Shown here piece by piece: positions 54,541-61,557 of a DNA stretch of 61,557 nucleotides. Below the pieces are notes generated by a model, which had not been told where the DNA came from, did not search any database, and worked only from the letters and a program-made list of their open reading frames with translations. How positions within the stretch are numbered: position 1 is the first letter of the stretch; every line of letters starts with the position of its first letter. Both the position numbers and the translations under genes were made by a program. Origin of the DNA: an uncultured Duncaniella sp. (GTDB lineage: Bacteria; Bacteroidota; Bacteroidia; Bacteroidales; Muribaculaceae); the NCBI GenBank assembly GCA_910577335.1, contig CAJTMJ010000019.1, forward strand, positions 1 through 61,557, in the 5' to 3' direction.

Positions 54541-57500
54541 CACCAAGTATCCAATACCGACCTTAAAGAACATAGCTTCTCTTGAGAACCTGTATATGGC
54601 ATGGAACCGTCTGGCGAAGTCCATAACGTATTCGGATGTATGGTATGACGAGTATGAATTCAGGAAATTTGAATGTCTGCTCGACAAGAACATTCATGCC
54701 ATACATAAAGCGCTCCTTGACGGTTCTTACCGGATGGATTCTATCCGACCGATACCATTCCCCAAAGGCGGTCGGGATGATAGCGGAAATCTTAAAGTTC
54801 GTCAAGCCTTCTGGATTTCGATGAAAGACCAGTTGGTATGGGTTGCAATCTGCAACGTCCTCGGACCGCTTATCGAGACCAAGATGCCGGGATGGAGCAC
54901 AGGGAACCGTCTTTATGTCCCGATGTGGAAGGAAAACGGTGATGAGAAATCACAATGGCAATATGGCAGCTTCCTGAATTGTTATCCATTTATATACAGG
55001 AAATGGAAACAGGGCTGGCCGAAATATCGTAAAGTGTTGACTGCTTCCATAAAAAGAATGGCTATTGGCAAATGTAAAGAAAAAGACTGTCCTGACATAC
55101 TTGATGATACCGATGAAACGGAGATAACAGAGAATACCGGAATGCCTGGATGGCTTAATGTACGGTATCTCACAGATAACTACTTCAAAGGGAAGAAGTT
55201 CCAACCTAAGTTGTATTGGGGCGGAATTGACCTCAAGACATTCTATCCGACCATTGATTCAAAACTGCTGATTGATGACCTTATCCGATTTGCTCCTATA
55301 AATGAGGATGCGACAAAGAGGTTAATCAACACAATGTTTGAATTTGAAGTGGATAAGTCCGGGTATTCCGAACAGGAACTTGCCGACATGGGTTTTGAGA
55401 AAGATATATCCATAGGTTTGCCAACCGGATTGATTGTCGGAGGTTGGTTGGCGAATGTGTATCTGCTGGAGATTGACAATAAAATAGAGTCTAAGCTTAA
55501 ATCTAATGATAAGGTTATCCATTTCAGATATGTGGATGACCATACTTTTGTTGCTGAGACTTTTGAAATTCTCATCGACTGGATGCATGAGTATTGGCTC
55601 CTGCTCAAAGAACGGAATCTCAAAATAAACTTCGATAAAATCCAGCCGGCGTTACCGGAGTCATATCCAAAGGTCTTCTCGAGGTTAATTGAGGATGGAT
55701 GGGAATGTCTGGATGACGAAGAAATAAAAAAAGATCTCGCTCGGATTGAACTGCACAGTAAGGAAGAGGTGATAAATGGCATTGGAGCATATTGTTCCAT
55801 AGACCCGATATATCCCTCGCCTTTGATGACACTGACATTGCAGAAAGTTTCCCAAATCTCCCATCTGAGTCTGAATCTTCTTTCCAAGAGCGAGAATGAC
55901 CTCATCTTCCATGACCTAAAGTCGTTGATTACCGTTGACCTTCCTGAGGCGGAGATAAAAAAGGAAACAAGGATATCTTTTGCAAGTACGATGCTTTCCC
56001 GTATGCTTTTGTCAAATCCCATAGATCTTGAAAAGATTAGGCATTTGAGGGAGACATTCATCAGATCCCATTCGATGGAAAAATTTTCTATCGAAAAGAG
56101 AGTCGGGGATGGAAAAGTCGGAGTCCTGTCTGAGGGGGATTCAATGGCAATCGCCATTGAATCGAAAATAGAGAGTGAAAACATTGACAGATGCCTCTCT
56201 TTTGCATTTGATGATTTGGAATGCGAGCCGGGAAATGAACTTAAAAGCCTTTTTCCGAAGTTAGATTGGCAATCACTGGAAGAAATCCGCAAATGTGTCG
56301 ATAATTCAAGAAAAGATTCCAGACGACGTGCCAATAAAATATTCTACTTGCTGAGAAGGGCGCTTGATGAGGCTCCCGACAAGGTCAATATATGGATTAG
56401 GACCATGGAGTTCTGTATCCGGCATTCTCCCGCACACATTCCGGAACTGTTTGATTACCTGGGGCGAATCTCAGACAAGACTCTGCATGGATTGGGTGTC
56501 AATTTCATCAGAAGGCAACTTCTGTCTTTATGTGCCGTGTGGTTCATAAAGGCAGTATGGGAAGGATATGAAGGGAAATTGAGCAATGTCCATTTCGGGA
56601 AGAACAGTTATGAGTTCATTGCAGTAATGATGAACCTCCCTGATTACGACGAGACCTATTACTTCAATCATGGCACTTTCAGGCTACTCAAGCTTGCCAG
56701 ATCATTCAACAATCTACTTGTCGATGGCGATCAGACAGATATTGAGACTTACTTGAATGACAGCGACTTCAATGACGCTTCATTCTCACTTATGTATCTT
56801 GTCAATCTCGCAGAGAATCGAATATCCCCAAAAGTCATTTTTGATGTCTTTCAGTCATTGTTTACTTTGGTAAAAAACAAGGATGAATATACCGGTCCTT
56901 TAATTCTTAAGCTCTTTGATATATGCCGTGACTTGAAAAAGGAGACAATTCAAACAATTGAATCATTCATTGATTCCTCAGATTGTCAATTAGTAAGGGA
57001 TGTTTATGATTGTGCGTACAAACCTTCTTCCGAGGCTGTTACAGACGGGTGGATTTCAATCAGGAATCTGCTAAGGTCGGAGGAATGGGTTACTTCAAAG
57101 TTTGGAAAGTCAGAATATGTATGTGCCAAGATACTGTGTGATGTGATTACGTATATTACCGGAAGCAATGAAATACTCGCCAACCTGGTTTCTTGCGATT
57201 TCAACACCTCGAATCTGCTTCTGCGCAAGGAAGAGACCGACAAGCTTGATTGGCATGACATCATAGCGAACAGGACAAGGCTGACTGTCAGATACGATCC
57301 TGAATCTGAGACCGAACTTATGAAATCTCTGAATAAGCCGCCTATGCCGAATGCCGTGGATTATGAGAGCAGAATCATATTCGGGTTGGGTACCGTGTTT
57401 TATCATCTGCTATGTGGCCGTCAGACGGATGACTGGCAAAAACTATACCGTGAAACAGGCTATAGCTGGCGTTCAAGGATAAACAGTCTCGTTTGCTCAG

Positions 57501-57784
57501 GGAAAATATGCACGGCTTCCAAAAAGATACTGTCCGGGTGTCTGTTGCCGTATGTATGGGAGACAAGAAGAATTAACGGCACTGTATCATCCCGCAATAA
57601 AGCAATCGCTATAGACAGGATTGTTGATCTGGAGAGCAGGATTATTGAATTGAAAGAGACGCTTAAACGCAATATTGTCTTGAAATCATTGGGGACTGAC
57701 AGCCTTGTTGGTTTCAACGGGGCTGATAATCCGAATGAAACCGGATATGGCGTGGTTGAGTTCAAAATTATTAAAGTGGACTGA
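54533..57784 (+). CDS. Large reverse transcriptase, unknown-group (DRT-like) with long C-terminal helical region
   Basis: A 1083-residue protein with an N-terminal reverse transcriptase (about residues 20-420). Motif order: basic/aromatic RPIPFPKGG and KDQLVWVAICNVLGPLIE early; WSTGNRLYVPMW near 121; catalytic Asp in GGIDLKTFYPTID near 232; GLPTGLIVGGWLANVYL near 295; YVDDH at 333-337; and NFDKIQPALPESYPK after it. All catalytic Asps are present. A 95-residue insertion precedes the first Asp. Residues about 430-1080 have no known motif and look like helical repeats, as in the large Unknown Group/DRT RTs. No maturase or intron RNA is seen. The nitrilase gene starts 2 nt after its stop; primase overlaps its start. 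Confidence 0.9.
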   Translation: MSDTKYPIPTLKNIASLENLYMAWNRLAKSITYSDVWYDEYEFRKFECLLDKNIHAIHKALLDGSYRMDSIRPIPFPKGGRDDSGNLKVRQAFWISMKDQLVWVAICNVLGPLIETKMPGWSTGNRLYVPMWKENGDEKSQWQYGSFLNCYPFIYRKWKQGWPKYRKVLTASIKRMAIGKCKEKDCPDILDDTDETEITENTGMPGWLNVRYLTDNYFKGKKFQPKLYWGGIDLKTFYPTIDSKLLIDDLIRFAPINEDATKRLINTMFEFEVDKSGYSEQELADMGFEKDISIGLPTGLIVGGWLANVYLLEIDNKIESKLKSNDKVIHFRYVDDHTFVAETFEILIDWMHEYWLLLKERNLKINFDKIQPALPESYPKVFSRLIEDGWECLDDEEIKKDLARIELHSKEEVINGIGAYCSIDPIYPSPLMTLTLQKVSQISHLSLNLLSKSENDLIFHDLKSLITVDLPEAEIKKETRISFASTMLSRMLLSNPIDLEKIRHLRETFIRSHSMEKFSIEKRVGDGKVGVLSEGDSMAIAIESKIESENIDRCLSFAFDDLECEPGNELKSLFPKLDWQSLEEIRKCVDNSRKDSRRRANKIFYLLRRALDEAPDKVNIWIRTMEFCIRHSPAHIPELFDYLGRISDKTLHGLGVNFIRRQLLSLCAVWFIKAVWEGYEGKLSNVHFGKNSYEFIAVMMNLPDYDETYYFNHGTFRLLKLARSFNNLLVDGDQTDIETYLNDSDFNDASFSLMYLVNLAENRISPKVIFDVFQSLFTLVKNKDEYTGPLILKLFDICRDLKKETIQTIESFIDSSDCQLVRDVYDCAYKPSSEAVTDGWISIRNLLRSEEWVTSKFGKSEYVCAKILCDVITYITGSNEILANLVSCDFNTSNLLLRKEETDKLDWHDIIANRTRLTVRYDPESETELMKSLNKPPMPNAVDYESRIIFGLGTVFYHLLCGRQTDDWQKLYRETGYSWRSRINSLVCSGKICTASKKILSGCLLPYVWETRRINGTVSSRNKAIAIDRIVDLESRIIELKETLKRNIVLKSLGTDSLVGFNGADNPNETGYGVVEFKIIKVD

Positions 57785-57786
57785 AT

Positions 57787-58686
57787 ATGGAGGAGAAGCT
57801 TCGTGTGGCAATAGTTCAAACCACGTTGAACAAAGACCTTGCATGGCAGATTGGTGCCAAAAGTTTCCCGGAAATGAATAAATGGGAAGCGGACAGAGTA
57901 TGGGATGAGGTTTGGGATGCTCTCAAGTCGCTTTCACTACTGCCAGAGAATAAGCGACCGCATGTCATTCTGCTTCCTGAGTTCGGAGTTGCTCGGAAAT
58001 ATGAACGGAATCTTCATTCATTTGCACGGCTGATAGGCTCAATCATTATCAGTGGATTGGATTTTATAAAGGAGGAGGCAAAGGTAAGGAATGAGGCGAT
58101 TGTCTCAATACCATATAACTGGCCTTTCGGCAAAGGTTCTTCGGAAAGCCAGTCGTTCCACTTCGGAAAAAGGCATCCGGCATGGAGAGAAAAGGAATAT
58201 ATTGAAAACCATACGACAGAGGATGGAGCGAAATATGAGTTTTCCCCGGCTGAAACTGTCTATATACTTGATTTAGGTAAATTCGGCAGAATCGGCCTTG
58301 CAATCTGTGCAGATTTCTATGACATAGAAAGATATTTGATTTATCAGGGACAGATACAGCATCTGTTTTTGGTCGCTTATAATCAGGACACAGAATCGTT
58401 CCATCATTTGGCCGAATCAGCTTCTCGTCTGATATTCTGCAATGTGGTAATATGCAATACTGGCTACCATGGTGGTTCGATGGCTTTCAGTCCAAGAAAA
58501 CAAGCATTTGAGCGTACAATATATTCGCATTTGGGTTCAAGGCTTTATACTGTGCAGACTGTAGAGCTTCCTGTTGACAGTCTTATCGAAGCTCAGGAAA
58601 AAGGACATCACAATGATTATAAGTCACCTCCTCCCGGGTATAAGTATTGGAAAAGAAATTCAAAAGACAAGACTAATGGAATTTAG
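57787..58686 (+). CDS. Nitrilase-superfamily carbon-nitrogen hydrolase linked to the reverse transcriptase
   Basis: A 299-residue protein with the complete Glu-Lys-Cys triad of the nitrilase superfamily: E65 in VILLPEFGV, K128 in FHFGKRHPAW and C174 in GLAICADFYD. The N-terminus RVAIVQTTLN is the first family strand. In DRT type 1 antiphage systems a nitrilase domain is fused to the RT (recalled knowledge); here it is a separate protein encoded 2 nt after the RT. The substrate is unknown. Its end overlaps the membrane-protein gene by 11 bp. Confidence 0.88.
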   Translation: MEEKLRVAIVQTTLNKDLAWQIGAKSFPEMNKWEADRVWDEVWDALKSLSLLPENKRPHVILLPEFGVARKYERNLHSFARLIGSIIISGLDFIKEEAKVRNEAIVSIPYNWPFGKGSSESQSFHFGKRHPAWREKEYIENHTTEDGAKYEFSPAETVYILDLGKFGRIGLAICADFYDIERYLIYQGQIQHLFLVAYNQDTESFHHLAESASRLIFCNVVICNTGYHGGSMAFSPRKQAFERTIYSHLGSRLYTVQTVELPVDSLIEAQEKGHHNDYKSPPPGYKYWKRNSKDKTNGI

Positions 58687-59326
58687 ATACAACGAAATAA
58701 TCATATGGCTTATCCCTGGATTATACTTTCTTTGCCTCGTATGTCTTTTTGTATTGCCACCATTTACAGACGGTAGCGAAGTCGCAACATACCTGAATGC
58801 GATAAAGGAGATTCCGGACGGAATCGTAACATCGGCAGCTTTATTCTTCATCCCGTTTGTAAGCTTCGTAATAGGTTATCTCATCAACTACATCGCGAGC
58901 CAAACGGAATTCTGGCTGTATAAATTTGATATATTGAAGAGACCATCAAGGATTATCCTTTCAGGGAAGTCCGACAGGTACCGACTTGCAAATTTGGACA
59001 CATTGTTACAAAGATTAGAACGGTCTTTTCGGAGTAATCTTACAAATGCGAATGCCAATGCTCTATTCATTAAAGTCAAACAAAGTATAGACATCTGTCC
59101 GTTGGATACCTATTATTTCAAGAGTGTATTTGGCAGGAATCTGCTTTGCGCACAAGTGCTGGTGCTGATATGCGTTGTGTTTGAATGTTTTTATTTAAAG
59201 TGTCTCGATTTATTAGGGCTTTCAGTGACCCTTGTGACAGGATTGCTATTTTTTACAAGCTGGAGACGCAACAGCAAAATCTATGTCAAGAATATACTCT
59301 CTATGTACATGAGGCAAAATCAATAG
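58676..59326 (+). CDS. Four-helix membrane protein of the RT cluster
   Basis: A 216-residue protein starting MEFRYNEIIIWLIPGLYFLC, with two transmembrane helices at residues about 10-30 and 52-78, a soluble middle (KRPSRIILSGKSDRYRLANL and on), and two more near 165-208. The ATG inside the nitrilase 3' end is chosen because it begins just before the first helix; 34 further upstream codons in frame lie wholly inside the nitrilase gene. A membrane protein beside a nitrilase-linked RT matches the two-gene DRT type 1 layout as I remember it and suggests a membrane-damaging effector; this is inference. Confidence 0.75.
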   Translation: MEFRYNEIIIWLIPGLYFLCLVCLFVLPPFTDGSEVATYLNAIKEIPDGIVTSAALFFIPFVSFVIGYLINYIASQTEFWLYKFDILKRPSRIILSGKSDRYRLANLDTLLQRLERSFRSNLTNANANALFIKVKQSIDICPLDTYYFKSVFGRNLLCAQVLVLICVVFECFYLKCLDLLGLSVTLVTGLLFFTSWRRNSKIYVKNILSMYMRQNQ

Positions 59327-59399
59327 CAGAGTGTCGGCAGAGAGCTTGAAGAGTTGCTTAAATATATGTATTTCAGAGATATGATATTTTAGCTTGATT

Positions 59400-60197
59400 A
59401 TGGTTATAACCGAGGAAACATCGATATGGGAACTTGTCAAGGCGGGAGTCATGCCGGAGTGGATGGCGCGGGAATGCGACATTCACGGCATGGACAGGGC
59501 CGAGTATGTGCTGAATGAATATGACTGGGAATGGGAATGGGACTGGGATCTTGGAATGTATTACAATGAGGAACAGACCGGAATACTGAAACAGGTAAGA
59601 AAAACCATCCGGGAAGGCATAGAGGCTTTCCGCTCAAATCCGGAACTTGTCAGACAGCATAAGGAGCGAAAGGCTCTTGAGAAACGGAGATATAAACTGA
59701 TCGAGCAATACAGGAAGGACCTTCTGGGTTATGTAGAGCCGGAGGATGTTCGATGGATTGCGGATTATGCCATAAACCATGACACCCTCCCATATCTGTA
59801 TATCCTGACGAATAAGCTGATACTCGGTTTTGAAAAGCTCACCGACCGTCAGAAAGCAAGACTTTTGCAAATAGGTCTGCCATCGGGTGAGCCTGTTGAT
59901 GCCGATAAGGTCAGAAAGCAATTCCCCGACCTTCCGAAGTCGATATTCTCATGGAAAAATTGCAAGATTCCATGGGAGCCTGTCGGTAAACTGAAGCAGT
60001 TCATAGAGGCGGTATCCTTCGATACCCCGGTATCCGAGGACAGTTCGGTATGGCATGACATTATGGAGTCGCAACACATAAAGGACATAAGCTCCATACA
60101 GATTATGCGGATGATCACATCGTTCCGCTATGATTACAGGCTTGAAACGTCTGATGATGGAAAACTCATCCTTGCATCGTGCGACCAGAAAGCATGA
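59400..60197 (+). CDS. Unknown protein with WEWEWDWD acidic-aromatic tract
   Basis: A 265-residue soluble protein from the ATG at 59400 (MVITEETSIWELVKAGVMPE). Its N-terminal third holds NEYDWEWEWDWDLGMYYNEE, an unusual alternation of Trp with acidic residues coded by a near-repeat (TGGGAATGGGAATGGGACTGGGA region at 59526-59550). A basic coiled stretch follows (LVRQHKERKALEKRRYKLIE, about 86-105). No family recognised. It is 73 nt after the membrane protein and codirectional, so possibly part of the cluster or a separate cargo gene. Confidence 0.6.
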   Translation: MVITEETSIWELVKAGVMPEWMARECDIHGMDRAEYVLNEYDWEWEWDWDLGMYYNEEQTGILKQVRKTIREGIEAFRSNPELVRQHKERKALEKRRYKLIEQYRKDLLGYVEPEDVRWIADYAINHDTLPYLYILTNKLILGFEKLTDRQKARLLQIGLPSGEPVDADKVRKQFPDLPKSIFSWKNCKIPWEPVGKLKQFIEAVSFDTPVSEDSSVWHDIMESQHIKDISSIQIMRMITSFRYDYRLETSDDGKLILASCDQKA

Positions 60198-60450
60198 CAC
60201 AAGGGCATGAACATAGAGATTTCGGATTGGAATCCTGTTTGTATGCGACAATAAGGGTCTCCATATAAACAATTCGGCAGACATCACGCATAAGTTTATC
60301 GGCTCGATGAAGGAATACCGGCGCAAAATTGAAAATATCGTTACGAAAAACTCTAAAGCCTCAGATTGAATGATTCCGGAAGGAAAGAGGCGAGGTTAAA
60401 TAGGGATTTTGTCGAAAATACAAGAGCCCCGGATTGCCTACAATGGTCTG

Positions 60451-61515
60451 ATGTATCTGATTACGTTGAAAATACAGGAGGCGAGGAGCAAACTGCATCC
60501 TAATAAGCCCGGGAAGGTTTATCTCAGCATTGTTGAGCGGGAACCCATGTCTGACGGCACAGTGCGTTCGCAGCACAGGAGTGTTAATATCGGTATTTCC
60601 GTGCCAAAAGGCGCACACTTCCGGGATTTGCGTGAAGAATTGCTTCCATACGTTTACAATACCTATCTGATCATTGACAAACTCCGTAACAGCGGCGCGC
60701 CGTTTAATGTCGATGATGTTTCCGAGCGATTGAAGTCTGTAATAGCCAATGACAGGCTTGATACCCGGATTGCCGAGGATTTTATCTGGGACACGGATGT
60801 CGCCACTTTGAAGAAGGATCTCATTCCGTTCTTCAGATACAAAAAAGTCGGCAGCAAATACGCTGTCTATGAAGAGACAGACATGAAACCTGAGTCATTG
60901 CCGGAACTATTCAGCCTCCTGTCCCGTAAAATGTTGTCTGAAGGGCGTGAAAGCACGTCGGACTCGTACAAAAGTACAGCTAACAGCCTGAAACGTTTCC
61001 TTGGCGATGAGGATGTGCCATTGACCGATGTAAACCATAATTTCATAGAGGATTACGCCGGATGGCTCAAAGACAACGGGGTGGCCGACAGCACCCAGTC
61101 GTTCTACCTGCGCACACTCCGCGCCGGGATTAGTCACGCCGTAAAGGAAGGCATTGCAGTGTTTGATAAAGACATGTTCAGGAATGTGAATACCAAAGTC
61201 TCGTTAGACATAGCCGGCAACGAAAATGCCTGTCTCAGCCGGGAAACACTCTTAAAGATTGCGAATCTTGATTTGTCCAAATCCGAAAATCTTGATCTGG
61301 CCCGCGACATGTTCATGTTCGGGTTTTACTGCCGCGGAATGGAGCTGACAGACATAATGGCCCTCACGACGGGGAATCTTAACGGTGATGTGCTTAAATA
61401 CCGGCGACGCGGCAACGGGAAAGAAATAACCCTGAGACTTGACTCCCGGGCCTTGGCAATCCTGAAAAAGTATTATTACTGTCCGCTAAAGTTTTTTGAG
61501 CAGTTGAAAAATTAG
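60451..61515 (+). pseudogene. Tyrosine integrase truncated before its catalytic His/Arg and Tyr
   Basis: A Bacteroidetes-type tyrosine integrase whose N-terminal and core-binding domains are intact (MYLITLKIQEARSKLHPNKP; residues about 150-240) and whose first catalytic Arg is present in FGFYCRGMELTDIMAL. The frame then departs after LDSRALAILKKYY and ends CPLKFFEQLKN at 61515, so the HxxR and Tyr boxes are missing. The break coincides with a sequence that looks like an insertion-sequence end from about 61480. An in-frame TTG start at 60409 is possible. The protein is related to, but clearly different from, the recombinase at 23547. It probably belonged to a separate element carrying the RT cluster. 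Confidence 0.75.
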
Positions 61516-61557
61516 GGCTGGCACCTATTGCAGGAGTCAGCCCTAAATGGTTATTTT
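61480..61557. mobile_element. Probable insertion-sequence end interrupting the integrase
   Basis: The integrase reading becomes unrelated from CTGTCCGCTAAAGTTTTTTG at 61479-61498, followed by the inverted repeat AGGGCTG/CAGCCCT (about 61514-61544). No transposase is inside the window, so the family cannot be stated; the rest should lie just to the right. Confidence 0.4.

Noticed and set aside
54533..57784. Group II intron maturase, retron or diversity-generating RT
   Set aside because: No maturase or endonuclease motif and no intron RNA seen; no template/variable repeat pair noticed; the protein is far too long for retron or diversity-generating RTs.
60220..60369. A frame reading GILFVCDNKGLHINNSADIT before the integrase
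   Set aside because: No usable start codon and only about 45 residues; at most a gene remnant.

Overview
The window is Bacteroidales DNA. Promoters follow the Bacteroidetes pattern (TTTG, about 20 bp, TAnnTTTG), the conjugation genes are of the Bacteroides traA-traQ / mobABC type, and there is a UpxY-controlled capsule locus. Moderate-GC flanks and gene content fit a gut Bacteroidales such as Muribaculaceae, but genus is inference.

Region 1 (1-23.5 kb) is most of an integrative conjugative element. Reading leftward: a relaxosome protein, a relaxase, a coupling ATPase, a DUF1896-like protein and a giant methyltransferase/MutS-domain/helicase protein cut by the window edge. A 1-kb non-coding control region with two divergent promoters and clustered hairpins (probable oriT) separates these from the rightward transfer operon traA-traQ plus a lysozyme. 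A DNMT3-like cytosine methyltransferase sits between traJ and traK. The traL/traM junction looks deleted: a 29-codon traL remnant is followed by a traM lacking its membrane anchor.

Region 2 (23.5-51.9 kb) is a capsular polysaccharide locus. A tyrosine recombinase is followed by 730 bp of non-coding DNA holding two tandem pairs of inverted repeats (15 and 20 bp identical), each pair enclosing about 170-180 bp with a TAACTTTG box just inside one end. In the sequenced state one box points at the upxY antiterminator and the other points away. Then come a leader hairpin, upxY, three unrecognised genes, a serine-protease-like gene, UDP-glucose dehydrogenase, flippase, polymerase, modifying enzymes, glycosyltransferases, an amino-sugar branch resembling the dTDP-Fuc4NAc pathway, and rmlA-C-D-B. 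Two modification genes are frameshifted exactly at a C9 and a G7 tract, suggesting slippage switches (or errors). The central genes (31.6-46.7 kb) are AT-rich. No initiating sugar-phosphate transferase was recognised.

Region 3 (52-60.2 kb) is the most unusual part. It is a co-directional cluster of a protein with a C-terminal HEPN-like RNxxxH motif, a DnaG-like zinc-finger/TOPRIM primase, a 1083-residue reverse transcriptase, a stand-alone nitrilase with an intact E-K-C triad, a four-helix membrane protein and an unknown protein. The primase/RT and nitrilase/membrane-protein pairs overlap and the RT/nitrilase gap is 2 nt. Nitrilase plus membrane protein recalls DRT-type antiphage reverse transcriptases; the coupled primase is the new element. 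The window ends in a tyrosine integrase truncated by what looks like an IS end.
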